Of a DNA stretch of 64,000 nt, positions 18,301-31,765 are shown in pieces; within the stretch, counting starts at the first letter, position 1, and every line of letters begins with the position of its first letter. The position numbers were made by a program, and so were the translations under genes. The notes below the pieces were generated by a model. It was not told where the DNA came from. It was given only the letters and a program-made list of their open reading frames with translations, and did no database searches. Source of the DNA: Lagopus muta (taxonomy: Eukaryota; Chordata; Aves; Galliformes; Phasianidae); assembly GCF_023343835.1 (NCBI RefSeq), contig NC_064472.1, positions 8,547,469 through 8,611,468 of the forward strand. The letters run 5' to 3'.

Positions 18301-20694
18301 TTCTAATGGCATTCAGTCCTAAATGAACTGGCTTGGAAAAAAATGAAAGCAGACTTAGTTGGTGCTGTGACTGGAAAGGAAACATTTGAGCCTTAGCTAA
18401 ATAAGAACTGATTTTATTGGTTTTTGTGTGCTTGTGACTTAAAGATGATTGTGTTTGTAGTGAAGTGCAGTCTTCTAGTCAACATTAGCCCCAAAATTCA
18501 TTTGTTCCTGGTCTAGGTTTGCAGAACCAGTAAGTGCATTCCTACTGCTCTCTGTTCAAGCATCATTGTGATGGGGCCATTTTTTTTTTTTAGTGGCTTG
18601 ACTCGCTTATATTTCCATCTGTTCTCCTCTTTTGCTTTAATTTGGAAATTAGTGTGGCACTGCTTAGACCTCAGTGGAGTGAACTTGTTATGGCTGAACC
18701 CTTCAAATGGCTGAATGCCACACAGTTGTTTGCTCACTCCCTCCTTTCCCAGTGGGACTGGGGAGAGATAGGGGAAAAAAAAGCCGGTCTTTCTCAGAGC
18801 CTTGGCTCTGTACAGTACCTTTTAGCAGCAGATATAATCATTGGTGTGTTACCTACTTTGTTTTTCTCTTAGAACTGAAACACAACATCATACCAGGTGC
18901 TCTGAAGAAAACAATTCCATCCTGCTGAAACAAAGACACATGTGAAGATCACTGAAGGGAGCATTCACCTTGAACAATAATCAGTTTTTTCCCTGTCTGT
19001 AAGTCCTGCAGCACAACAGAACCTAAGATCTTTTCAGTTGGATTTTTCTGTACGTGCTTATCTTGTCTCTGCCTCGATCAGAAGGATTGAAGGAACAGAA
19101 ATACCTACTGGCTAATGAGAAAATGAGTTTGCACTCAAAGCTGAAACTGTACCAGTGTAACATCTTGATTAGTGGAGTAAGTGACTTAAAACCAAAGAAG
19201 TTGTGCAAAAATGAAGGCTGTCACAGTGGTGGCACTGGTCATGGCATTCACCCTTCTCTCATAAGCTTAATTTGCTGGAAGGCTTGAGATGCTGTGTGTT
19301 TTTCTAAGCTGGTTTGCAGAACAGCCCTATGATGGGCTCTCAGGTACTTCAGTGATTGAAAATGTTGAGAATGCCTGCTCTTGTGCAGCATGTGTAATCA
19401 GTGAGAGAAAAACAGATGTTCTGGTAGTGAATAGAAGAGTTTCTTGGAAAAGGCAGCGCTGAGAGCTTGGTGGAAGCTTTAAATGGTGGCTTCTGAACTC
19501 AATGAGTGTACCGGGAATTTGGATTCTCAGAATGTGGCTCTCGTAGCTGAGGAAAATGAGGCCTGTATGTGGAAAGCAGTGATGTCAGGTGGCTGGGAGA
19601 GTTTAGCAGTGTTAACCATGCTGTGGGAGCAGTGCTACAGGGAACGGGAGGAGGCTTTCAGTGGCCTTGCGTATTTAGGTTGCTTGGGCTGGGGGTGCAG
19701 TGAGGATTTGAAGCAGTGGCTTCCACGCAGGATTTTAGCACGGCAGGCAGGGTTGTTTGTAGGTGGAATGATTAATTCAACAGAATGTTTTCTGTCAGTA
19801 ACATGCTGAGTTTTGTGGAGGGAATAATAAGTGCATGGTGAGAGTGGGTAGTGCATGTGACCAGGGTGTGAGAGGAAGAACTGGTGAATATGTAGTGGTC
19901 TAACACTGTTCCCTTTATTCTTGTGCAGCACTAAGCACACGTATTTTACTGAGGTTTCAATATATGAAAATGGCAACTGCTGTTTGACCTGCTAGCAGAT
20001 AGTTGATTTTAAAACTTTCGTCCTTTTAATTTCTTGCTGTTTTTTTCATCTGCTTTGCTTGAGTAATTCCATAAGATTTTTTTTCACCAAATTTTTAATC
20101 AAAAAGGAAAAGTCACAATAAATTATGCCACTTTTATTATAAACATTTACAAGAAAAACTAGCAGGAATATAGCTTTCTTTGGAATACATTTTTTTTTAA
20201 TGTCAGTTGTTATAGTGCTAAAACACATTGAGTCTTGGTTAATGTTGATGAAAAGAATACAAGTTACTTTCTGCAATATGAGCAGAATTATTGTGTTGGC
20301 ATTGAGAGCAGGTCCTGGCATTGTGCACCATGTTGAACCCTTCTAGGCAATAGAAGACCAACTATTTGTATAACTCCCTTGATCAAAGAACGTAAGAAAA
20401 ACCTCAAAACTGCACGAGTATTAAAAAAGGAGTTCTGTAGAAGAGCTGTATTAACAGCTCTGTCAATGCTGTGTTGATGGCATAGGAAGAATGTCTAGCA
20501 CACCTCATTCATAATTAGGAAGAGGCTGAAGTATTAATATTCAAGTACTTCATAGCTAGCTTGTTGCATATTGAAATATCACTGCCACAAGGAGAGTAAC
20601 ATTTTAATCAGCTTAAGCTGCTCTGGATTCTGGACATGCATTCTAGATGTACAGGACACTCAAATTTTTTCATGTGTGTTTACCAAAAGAACAG

Positions 20695-20827
20695 GGTAAG
20701 TGGAGTATTTTGTTGAAACTAACAGCTTTCTTTCTAACATGAAAAGGGTCATATTGAAGTGGTAAGTGGAGTATTTTGTTGAAACTAACAGCTTTCTTTC
20801 TAACATGAAAAGGGTCATATTGAAGTG
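20695..20827 (+). repeat. Perfect 66-bp tandem duplication
   Basis: Two head-to-tail copies of a 66-base unit (20695-20760 and 20761-20826, plus one shared base) with no mismatch that I can see. The unit starts GGTAAGTGGAG, contains a pyrimidine-rich CTTTCTTTCTAACATG stretch, and ends ATATTGAAGT. Perfect identity in a diverging intron points to a recent event or an assembly artefact. Confidence 0.95.
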
Positions 20828-22879
20828 CTGGCTTTCTTCTTACATGCATTAGCTACAGAATGTGCTTGGCACTATCTGTGCTGAGATTACCGTGCTGGAT
20901 GTAATTTGTTCATAGTGGTATCACATCAGGTGTCAACAGATCCAAAGTAGCTGAGTTTGGCACAGGCTTTTAGATGCTTTTCACCTGGATTTCATGTTTT
21001 CAGAAGTGTTAGGTATTTGCTGTCTAGAGCTTTAAATATAGTGAAATATTAATTAAAAGCAGTTGCCCTGCTTATCAAATTTAGATTTTGTTTCCTTACT
21101 GTGTTGTGAGATTACTGTAGCCCTCACTGGTCATTTAAGTGCTGGATCATTTTCTCAGCCACTGTAGAGCTTTTCCTTATTTCTGAGTGTGGCAAAGGGC
21201 CTTATTGCCCAAATACACAGTCACGGTCTTAAAAAGCACCATAGGACTGTATTATCAGATACAAGCATCACGTCCTTAACCATTTCAAACAGTACGTGCT
21301 TTTGACAAGAGCAGTGTCTTTAATGAGCAAAGTGGAACCTTAAAGAAGGATTGCTACTGAACTGTGATTGATGTTAATGCAGTGAATCCACGTGGAACAG
21401 CAAAGTGAGAGATGCAATACTTTTTTGTTTGGAAGAGAGCTGTCTTCCAGTTTAACTTCCCCTTGACTGATGATACTGAAGCAGACGGTCTGATTGCCCC
21501 CTATGTTATGCTAAGCTACTGAAACATTTAAAAAATCAGTTTCTCCTAATTTTTGTCACTGTTAGGAAAATGCTATTCAGCATCTGCATGTAGAAGCCCT
21601 TACTGGATGTTATTGCCATCACTAAAGAGTGTTGTCTCATAATTTGATAACATGATGTGCAGATAGACCTACTCTTCAGGGGCTCTTTTCTCACTGTCCT
21701 TCCCATTAATGCATTCTACATACATATTTTTTAAAGAAGTGCTCTATTAGTTCCTGTCCCTCTGCCCTTCAATCATTGCCCTGAAAATAACAAGCTGAAT
21801 TAATTTGATGTTACAGACTGTCTTTCAAATTCTAGATCTTTCTTCAGAATGCTGAGATGGCTGAAATGTGGGGTTTGTATGCCACAGGGGTGTCTTATCC
21901 CTGCTCCCATACACCCTATTATTCTCTTTGTAATTTCTGTTCTGCATTTGGTTAAACATATGATGACCAGTTGTATCCTGTAAGATGAAGACGTCACTAG
22001 ATTTGTTAACTGTGGCCATTGGAAATTGGATGAGAAGTGATTTCATTCCCTTTTCTGGTTCACTGAAATCTGGTTTTAAAATGGCTTGATCCAAAGAACT
22101 GCTTTCTGTGGCTCAGTGCTGTTGTATGTAATAAAAGTGAGCTTACTGCACTCTGCAGCTTACTAGGCTTACTGTTTGCAGAGCTGTCGGAGGTATAAAG
22201 CAGAAACATCTGCAGATTTGGGGGTAAGTCATCAATTTGCAAACTGCAGCACCTGAAAGTCAGACGTGTTTGTTCTGTGCTGAACTTCTGTCATCAGCTT
22301 TTTACTGTCAGCCCACACACTATTGTGTAGCAATTATTTAACAGGCATAGATGGGAAGCTCTAGTATGAAGATCTTATTTTGTCCTAGCAACAGGCTCTG
22401 TCTAAATCTATAAGTGTCGTGTTTAACTATATAGGGCATCTTGACACTGGCCACAGCCTTTGACTTACAGTGAATTTAGTAGTTAGAGTAGAACTTCCAA
22501 AATGTTGTCTGAAACTTTCCAGTCCGAGCTCTTTCAGAAGAAAAGCAATGTAGACAGGAATAGAGAGTGAATGGAATATAGAAGTAACTACAATAAAACA
22601 CAACTTCCCAGCATCAGCTCATTAGTCACTCTTGGTGGTATTTAATTTGTTATTTTTCTCATCTGTTGATGAACCTGGCTCTTTGGTTTTGTTTCTTTCA
22701 TGCAGCAAAGGTGTTTAAAAGTTTGGGTTTAAGTGGTGATATGCCAGGTAGGCTGTCAGGAGCATCTTCTTTCTCTTGTGCAAGGGAACCCTTATCCATG
22801 CAATGTGATTATCTGTGCAAGAAGCAGGACATGTTTGAAAACTCATGTGTAAGATCTCAAAAGCAGTTCTGCTTTTTTG

Positions 22880-23240
22880 TTCTTCTCTTCTCCAAGCTAA
22901 ACGAGCCCAATTCCCTCAACCTTTCCTCACAGAAGAGGTGCTCCAGCCCTCTGATCCTTTTAGTGCCCTCCTCTGGACCATTCCAAGAGCTCTCAAGTCT
23001 TTCTTGTGCTGGGGGCCCCAGGCCTGGATGCAGTGCTGCAGATGGGGCCTTGCAAGAACCGAGCAGAGGGGGACAATCACCTCCCTCTCCTGCTGACCAC
23101 CCCTCTTTTAACACAGCAGGAGATAGTTGGCCTTCCGGGCTACAAGTGCACACTGCTGCCTCATGTCCAGCTTCTCATCCAGCAAGAACTGTTTCTTCAA
23201 GATTTCCAGCTTGTCTCCTATTTCTGTGCCAGATTTTTCT
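22880..23240 (-). mobile_element. CR1 LINE fragment in UBAP1 intron 1, antisense
   Basis: The plus strand shows reversed CR1 blocks: 'cttctctccaagctaaacgag', 'ctcacagaagaggtgctcc', 'gtgccctcctctggacc', 'atggggccttgcaagaacc' and 'caatcacctccctctcctgc'. It is 5'- and 3'-truncated. Confidence 0.85.
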
Positions 23241-25397
23241 ATCATCAGTTTTGTCTTGACATCTCTTTACTTCTGCACGTGTTTTCTTTTCTCTCCTGTG
23301 TTCCCTTCTGTCTTCAGTTTCTAAGGTTCTCTTTCCTCATTCTGGGTTCTACTACTCTATTTTCATCTGTCATGATATCAGGACTGTTTTCTCAAGGTGG
23401 TTATGTGAAATATGGGCTTTTCTTGTCGGTATGTTAATACTAGACTACTTCAGTAGCTGCTGAGGTTAGAATTGCTTAGAACTTTCAGACACTTTTAGCC
23501 CTGATCTTCTTTCCAGTGGGTTAACTAGAACCAAGGGTTAACTGGAACCATGAATGAAGGATTGGGGCGAAGGGCTTGTGGAATTATAGAGGAAAGCTTG
23601 TAGGTCTCTATAAGAAGACCTAAAAATATGTAACAAACTTTTAATCCCAGGCTTTTCTGTCACCCAGGAAAGATGCTGAAAATCCCTTCATATAGTAGAG
23701 TGGGCTTTCTATTAAGTTAAAACATGTAATGAAGTATCCAAATTCTCTGTGACAATGTGCCCCAACCACAAATACCCTTCAGCATCTTGTAGTGCCTGGA
23801 GATGAAAGGGAACAGTAGTAAAGCTGCAGGGATGAATTGGAGGAAGGCTTTGGAAGCAAGTCCTTCTGATTTCTGAAAGAGCAGTAATAAAGGTAAGCAA
23901 GTCTTCAGTGCCCAGTGCAAAAGCTTTGACCAAGCCAAGATACTGCAAACCCAGAAGCACAGCTGTCACATCAGTAACCCTCAGGCTTAAGAGGCTGCAA
24001 ATATGTGGGGTTTTTTTTTTTTGGTGGCAAGAGAGAGAAGTAAGATGCTTGTAATGGGCTAAATAGCCTACCGAATCTGATTACTCAAGAGATACTAGTT
24101 TAACTAAACCCACTTTTCTGAAGAGATGGCAAAATGTGGTTGGGAACCTGTTTCAGCATTACTGTGTGCAGTGCCTAATGGTTCTGTTTGCTGACAACAG
24201 TTGAAACTGTCTCAACCTGATCCCAAAGGTGTCAGTTGCTACTTGGAGCAGCTAAACATCTTTAGACACCCTTTCTTTAAGGGAACATCTGTGAGGGTAA
24301 CATTCTTAGGGATGTGCAAGAGAAACTTGAAGAACAGGACGTTGTTTGGGGACGATGGATGTGAAAGTTAGATCTGTTCCATGTTGTGGTTGGAGTGTTG
24401 TTGGCTGCTGGTGGGAGTGTGCTGGTTAATTCCGTTTTTGTGAAGGACGCCTGTTGGGTGCTGGAGGACTTCAGAAACAGAGCAGCTCTGATCCTATGTC
24501 ATACATAGCATCAAAGGAGGACTTAGATTGAGTTATTCAGGGAGTTATGCTGTGGTGTTTTAAGAAAGATCTTGTGATATATTTCTAGTACAGCAAAAGA
24601 AACAGATCTGTTATTGAATGCACCACAGGCATCCTGGAGCAGGGCTTTAGCTGACTGATCAGCAAGTATTCTGCAGCTCCTTCTAGTTAAATAAAAGCTT
24701 TTCCTTGTGATCAGACTGCTCTGTTACATGCTGCCTGAACATTCCTTTAACATTTTAATCATGGAGTATTTGCTTTATTAACTTCTCAAAAAAAGTTGTT
24801 AATGAAATTCCGTGGGCACTGGATGAAAAATGTTACCACTGCTTCCTTGTGCATGTTTGAAAACTTTATCTTGCTACCAGTTTCTGTGTACCAGCATTGT
24901 GTACAGTTGTGTGTTTTACCCACTGCGTCGGGACAAGCGCTGTGTTGTCTGACGGGCTCTGCATACCAAGTGTCATAGTATCCCTTTTTAGAGCAACAGG
25001 GATTAAACCGAAGAGGATCAGTGTGGTATTTCCAGTAGGAAAAGCTATTCTTAATAGTCCTGCAGGGGAGGCAGGTTGTGCTTGCTCACTGGGTCTGGGA
25101 AGGAGCAATTTCTGAGTACTGTGACCTAGAGCTCTGCCTTCCTAATTAATCTGGGTGTTTCTTCTTGTCTCTTTTTTTTTTTCTTTTTTGCCACTTAGGT
25201 TGTCAGACCATAGGCTAAATTACTGTCTTAATTATTGACACTGTAAAATAAGTTTGGCTATCAATCTTGGCAATAGGATAAACAAAGCAAGTGTCAGCGG
25301 CGTATCCTGTAATCCAGAGATAAGACTATAGAACTGCATAGGATTATGCAACACAGTATGTATAAATTTGCTAAAGCTTTTTCAAAATATTTTTCAG

Positions 25398-25438
25398 GTT
25401 CTAAATGGCTTCTAAGAAGTTGGGATCCGACTCTCACG
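25398..25438 (+). CDS. UBAP1: UBAP1 coding exon 1 (start codon at 25405)
   Basis: Acceptor TTTTCAG|GTTCTAA is followed by ATG at 25405-25407. The frame reads MASKKLGSDSH plus one base, with donor CACG|GTGAGT at 25438/25439. This is the conserved UBAP1 N terminus (MASKKLG). Bases 25398-25404 are 5'UTR. At 34 coding bases the exon is easily missed by length-based gene finders. Confidence 0.95.
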
Positions 25439-26922
25439 GTGAGTGGAATTTGTTATCTTTCAATCAGATGAATCTCAGTATTGTTGCTGACTAGAGCCTT
25501 GGCTTAGAAAGGCCACAGAGGCTAATTGTTCAGCCTCAGATGAGATTTTTGTTGTAAATGAAGTGCCTTGGCTTCCTCCTTGCATAGTTGCTTGCTGATG
25601 CTGTGCCTGTTCTCTAGTTAAACGGAAATAAAGCTGCTGATTACCCTCCATTATCCCCTCCCTCCACTCGTGGCAGACTAATACCTCCCCAAGAATCCCC
25701 TTCAGTATCAAAGGTGAACTGTAATTATGGTACTGATATGAAGATCACTGAAGCAGTCTCTAATCTGCAGCTTACTCTTATGAAAGTCAAGTGAGCAGTT
25801 GGATTGAAAGTTAAGCTTTTAATATAGCATTGTGCTTGCTTTTTTCTTAGCAGTGAATTTATTCCTAAACTGGACTTCCATAACTGCAAGCTGTTGAGCT
25901 AGATAAGTGAAGAAGAGATTTTTGTCTATGTCTGAGATGTGTGATATCATGCAGATGTTTGGCATTATAAAGAATTACTTTCTTGTACATGTGCTACTCT
26001 TAGAAAATGAGATATAGATTTGAAAGGGCTCTTACTTCCTTAGAGGCCTAAGTTCAGTTTGTTATATATAATGCAGATCCTTAAAAGAAGTAAATAAAAG
26101 CTGCTCTGGGAGGCTCAAATGAAATGTCTAACATGATTGTTGTAGAAAGAATATTTTGTGTCAGAAAAACAGCCTTGATTTTTCAGGGTAGTCTTTCTGA
26201 AAATAGAATCCAGAGGCATTGCTCTCCCTCCTGAGCATGTTGTTCTATCTTGCAAGCATGAAATTGAGGGATGTAGTAAACTTAGATTAATTTAAATACA
26301 CGTTAAGGGTTAATAGAAGTAGTCTACCAAAACTTGATCTTTGGATAGCTGCCTCTGTTGTTGTGGCAATTTACTTCATTATTAGATAACTGCCAACTTC
26401 AGTTGCTGTTCTCTGGACTGCTTGTCTTTTGAATCCATCTGCTTCCTAACCCAGGCTAGAAGAGACCCTGCTCAGAGATGGAAATAAGCCTGTCTTAAAT
26501 GTTTCTTAAAACAGTGCAGTTTGGTGGAACATGCCCCTGGCTTCAGAATAATAAGGTCAAAACAGGTGATGCTGTACCATGGCTAACCTGACTACCTTCC
26601 TCTGTACCCTCTGTTCCTAGTGATATCCTTAACTCTGTCACAGTACTGGTTCTGAGTAGTGGAACAGATTTCTTGGCTTATTTCTTGGAAAATCAGCAAG
26701 GCAATTTTTTCACTCTTTTCCGTAGTTGGGAAGCATCAATCCCACTAATTGATTTTTGACTTAGTGTGAAGCATCTAGTCCAGCAGCTGCATTCTGATCT
26801 CTTCATCTGCCTTCAGCTCAGGTTCTGTGACAAGCTGAAATTGGTCAACCAAGTTGGTGGATCTCTTGTACTTATTGTTCAGCTGTGTATTGAGAGTTAG
26901 AGGCTGAATTCCAGGAGGTTAA

Positions 26923-27030
26923 ATCACAGAATAGCTAAGCTTTGCAGGGAGCTTTGGAGATCATCTTTTCCAGACCTCTTGCTGGGCCACCTGGAGCGGG
27001 TTTCTCAGAACCTTGTGCAGATGGGAAGAG
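26923..27030 (-). mobile_element. Short CR1 3'-end fragment (UBAP1 intron)
   Basis: The plus strand begins with a reversed CR1 tail (aatcacagaatagcta), followed by 'ggagatcatcttttccaga' and a decayed 'cctggagcgggtttctcag' block. About 100 bases are recognisable. Confidence 0.6.
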
Positions 27031-29844
27031 GCTGGAGACAACAGAACACGTTTTTTTGTTTCTCCACTTGAGGGGTGATTTGTAACTTTGCGTAAAATGT
27101 AACTCCGTGTGCTGTGTTGTCATCTGGATAACTGGAAGTTCAAGCTTACGTTCTAGCAAAAGTGGCATCCAGAGGTACAGCTCTCGTCTGATAAGCAAAA
27201 GGACAGATTGCATTAAGAGCAACAAGTTAATGTTGCTGTTGGGTTGTCTCTTACTCTGTACAGTTTAAAAACTTTCCAATCCAGTTTCTGAAAATCACAT
27301 GACCTTAGTTTGTGTGACCACTGAAACGAAGTTGGTTTCAAAACAGTTTCCAATTCATTACTGGTAACTGCACTTTATCTGAACTGTTCTCATTGTGCTG
27401 TCACACTGCTTCTATGGATTAGCTGGCAGTTTCTGCATTACTGAAGTGGATAGAAGTCTTTCTCTCACAGCAGTAGTTCCTTGGTCCAGGAGTGTCGTAT
27501 AGTGTGTGGCATCAGAGAGCAGTCAAGCAGCTACTGTTCTACTGGGGCTGTTCTCACAGAGCCCTCCCTCAGTTTGTCATAAAGCCCTTAAAGAAGATGA
27601 AGGAGCTAACATGCTTTTGAAACTACAGTTAGAAAACGTTTGATGGCTTTGCTTAAACCACTGAAATAATGGCTTGTTTACATTGTGTGTGGAAGTTCTG
27701 CTTATTGTTTTGAATTTGCTGTTTGTGTCCTTACCCATCAGAGTGTTTAGACAGTATGGCCATCTGTTTGAAAAAAAGGATACTTTGCTTACTGCTCAGT
27801 TTTTAAGTTTGCTGGACTAGTGCTGTTCTGGCTGTGTTGGAACAAACTGAGTATTTCGTGCTTCATTTCACTTTGGGAGGAGTTCTAGCATTATGGACTC
27901 TTCATTGTCAAAATGTCTAGAATATTTGTGTGTTTCTTGTTTGATATCCTTGTAGCTGAGTTGTGTTCAAGGCAACAGTATAGCAGTGTATTAGAAAACT
28001 GTCACATTAGCAAGACACTGGGAAGCTTTCTCCTTAGCCTAGCTGCTGGGGTTAAATGAACAGCTGTCAGTTCAGATAGTATAGTCTGTGTTTCTAGTTT
28101 TCCTTCTACTGTGCTAAAACAAACAAAGTTGCTGTATAAACACCACAATGACTGGTGCCTATTTCAGGCAAACAAGAATGCCATGTAAGGGGAGGTATCT
28201 ACCACCTACTGTGTTAATGCCTCTAGTAAGATGCTTATTTGCATACTGTGCAACTCGGGTTGGGAGTGGTGCAAAGAGGTAATTCTGCTTCACTTGCATG
28301 CTGCAGTAATCTCTGCTAGAGCAGAACTAGTGCTGGTGGGACTAACTGGGGCATGGTAGTTACCAAGCTGGGCTCTCAGCAGTTCAGGGATGTGGTTGTC
28401 TCTGAGTCAGCCATAATTTACAGCTATAGTTCAAAGGCTGAAAGAGTTCCTACTTCTGCATAAACACTCTGTCGTGTCCAACTTCTCAAATGGTCAGCTC
28501 AGGTACTGCTTGGATGTCATAGTGTGAGTGGCCATGAAGGTGTGGTACAGATGCTGTGCCTTACTTGAATGTGTGGTTCTTAGTAAGGGTCAGTGAAGAT
28601 AGTAACACACAGTGTGTGGGGCCCTTTTCTTGTTCTGGTGGTACAGGTGGCTATTCAGCCTGAGGGTTTCAAAGCTGGAGGAAGAGCCACCCACGTCCTA
28701 GCAGGACTCTGGGACCAGCCAGTGCAGTGCATAGTATGAGAGCTCACTTGATGACAGCACATAACATTTAACTCCAAATTAACAGGATATTCCTGTTTTC
28801 AAAAGCTGCTTGTCCTCTCGGAGCTTGTGGCTGTGTTACTGTAGATGAGTCAACACCGAGGGAACACAAATAGTACTTGAACTGTCATCCAAGTATGAAA
28901 ATGGGTCAGATAAAAATGGCAAGGCACAGCTCACTGAGCAAGAGGCTAGTGCTGAACAACATCCTACATGTTGCCACTTATGCCTGGTTGGATTCATATC
29001 ATTCCAAGCAAGGTTACGTTCAAATGATGTGATGTGGGCTCTCTGGTACACTTCACAGCAGCTTGTGGAAAAGAAACCTTTAAACCTCTGGATTCCTGGA
29101 GGAGTTTAAGTTGTTGGTGACTCTGCCTTGTGTGATTTGTAGGATGCTTGAAAAGAAAGTTTCTGTCCTAAAAAGCTTATTAAACACTATGTGTGAGTGA
29201 CAGACATCAAGCACAGATGGAGGACCATGAAGTAAGCCAGTGGCCTCATTAGAATGATCATGAATTGGGTGGTGAATCAAGTTAGATCGCCTCATTTGGA
29301 AAATCAAAATTACTATACTGAATAGTCTTAAGGTACTTTTCTGTGTTTGTGTTAAAGCCAGTCACTGAGCTACTTTGCTGTTGTGACTGCTTTTGTCCAA
29401 ATGCTCCTGCTGCTTGTATGCCAGAACTGTTTTTTCCTGGCTGCTCTAGAGTTGGGTCATCCTAAAGCCTGTTTTGAACGTGGCAAAAAGCGATGACTCC
29501 TTCCACAGAGGTGTAACAAAATGCAGTGTTCAGGGCAGCTTCAGAATCTGGTTGTGTAGGCTGAGGCTAGTCACAAAAGAAGCTCAAATGCCAGGAATAT
29601 TAACTTCAGCAGCTGCTCAGCTGCTGCGTTATTGTAAAAGCGCAAAAAAGTCAAGGGCTAGAGTGTTCTTTGTAAAGAACAAAGCTGAAGCAATGAAATC
29701 AGAACAGATTCAGTGTTGATGACACAACTTCCTCTGAGTTGAATCACCTTCACCTGATGTAGCTGTGGCAACAGAGGAAGAATTGCTCCCAAATACAGAA
29801 ATGTGAGGAGGTGAGGTTTGTGATAAAACTTCTTTTGATTTTAG

Positions 29845-29969
29845 GGCCTTTCAGCTATCTTGATGATGTCCCATTTAAGATAGGAGACAAATTTAAAACC
29901 CCTGCGAAGGTTGGACTACCCATTGGTTTCTGCCTGCCTGATTCTTTTCAGCTTGTCAGAGAAGCCCAG
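29845..29969 (+). CDS. UBAP1: UBAP1 coding exon 2 (UMA domain)
   Basis: The acceptor is GATTTTAG|GGCC and the donor CCCAG|GTAAGT. The split codon G|GG gives [13 protein letters not shown], then [16 protein letters not shown] and ending LVREAQ. This is the core of the UBAP1-MVB12-associated (UMA) domain that docks UBAP1 into ESCRT-I. The human residue at the HG-x-FSY position differs, but the rest is nearly invariant. The exon ends in phase 0 after residue 53. Confidence 0.96.
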
Positions 29970-31765
29970 GTAAGTGATATTTTTTTGCCTATATGGGTCT
30001 TCCACATATGATGCTGCAAATTGCTTTTAACAGGTGTGCTGTAGTGGCACATCTTATGCCAGTAGTAGCAGAAGATCTGCTGGAATGTATAGTAAGGTAA
30101 AAAATATTTTGCATGGTAAGCCATGTAAAAAAAAAATCTCTGCTTATCAGTTACAAAAATGCATAATGACATTTATTTTCTTGTATCTACTCCAAAATGA
30201 ACTATGTTTTTGTGTCTTGGTTAAAGATCTAAATGCTACCCTGATGTTGCTAAAATTAAGCAGTGTCTTTTAAGAGGAAGAATTGTCCTCATTCTATGAA
30301 TGTTTTTGAAGATAACAGGTTTGGCTGTATTTTGTGGGTTCTCAAAGTAATGGCTTGAAGGGATTTCCAGTTCCTGTGCTCTGTGCAGTTCTGAGCAGAA
30401 ATGCTGCACCAGCCATGCAGCAAAGAGGTCACAGTTTGGTACAGATTTCTTCCAGGTCTTTTAGGGTCATGACTCATACGTAACCATCTGGTAACAAAAA
30501 TCTTCAAGAGCAGGATGTGGTCCTGGAAATATAGTTGGACTGCTCAGACACCAAAGAATATGAAATTAATAGAACCTGGCACATCTGCCAGTGAGCTTTT
30601 CAAAATCACTGTGTTTGTAAATCGTGTATCTTCCTTTTTAGAGCCTTAGATCCAAGGGAAGGGAAAACTCTTCAGTGTACAGCTAAGATAACAGTTCTCC
30701 AGGTTTTCACTGAAGCCCGCTATAGATAGGATATGATGCAACATAGTGAGTCTCAGAAAATCCTAGCAAAGGCATAGCAAGCCTTCCTGGTGTATTGCTC
30801 TTTTGAGCTAGGACCTTGCAGTGCTGTTGCAAGAGTAGTCCTGTTTGGTTATGTGACATCATTCTGGTAAGCAGATCGTAATTTTTCTGAGTCACAGGTA
30901 GGTTATACCCTGCACATAGCTCATAGGCTTTGTTCTCTAAATGTTCTCTCATTGTTCAGAGGGCACTAAAGATGTTTGGTCTTAATAAGATATTAAAGCT
31001 GTAAATATGTTTAGTCTGTTTAGAACTTTGTACTCTGTTTGGCCACTACAGTGGCTCATGCAGTTAATAATGGTAGCTTATGTAAATATCTCTCTATGCT
31101 AACTCAGCCCTGTAAGAGCTGATGTTAAATGAGGAAAGTTTACAGGATTCAGCCATGCCAGTAATAGTGGCAAAAATGCTGCTGCAGGTTGGTGTCTCAT
31201 CAAAGTTGCTGGTGTACCGTTTTTGCTGGTGAGCCTACCAGTGCCTCCTCAGCCAGTGCGTGTACAGCTGATATCCAACCCTTCAGGTATCTTTTAGTGT
31301 GAACTGATTAGTACTGTACTGGTCTTTGGATGCAAAAAATACTCTGCAGTGGTCTTGGATGTAGTTCAGTAGAGCCGGGTCTCGGTGTTACAGTCCGCGC
31401 GTGACATCAGTCTGACTAATGCATTACACTACCAATAACTACACCTCCTCTTCTTCCAAGAGGATGAGAGATCTTGTGATCATCAGTAGTTCTTAAGGAA
31501 AACTAAATGTAGGAAGGAGGCAAATTGTGCGATTCTAATCCAGAGTGTAGCAGACCTTGCTGCTGGATGCAAAATTAACTACTTCTGGTGTCTCCTAGTT
31601 CTGCCAGTCCGTAAGTTACAAGAGATGCTGAAGAAAAAAGTGACTGTCTATGTTAATTCATGTAGCTCTTGGTCTGTCACTTAAGTTGCTGTTAAGGTAG
31701 TGACTGTGATTCTTACATGCTTACGTAAGTTGTATTTATTTTTTTCCCATCTCCTTTCCTCTCAG

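Larger units (their letters stand above)
9821..25397 (+). other. UBAP1: UBAP1 intron 1
   Basis: This long first intron of about 15.6 kb holds a CR1 fragment at 12895-13345, a second at 22880-23240 (minus), a G11(AG)n run at 15345-15375 and a perfect 66-bp tandem duplication at 20695-20827. No exon-like frame with homology was found. The longest open frame in the intron (22666-23259, plus) overlaps the antisense CR1 and is fortuitous. Confidence 0.75.

Noticed and set aside
22666-23259. 197-codon open frame, plus strand
   Set aside because: Much of it overlaps an antisense CR1 fragment, and no coherent protein family is seen.
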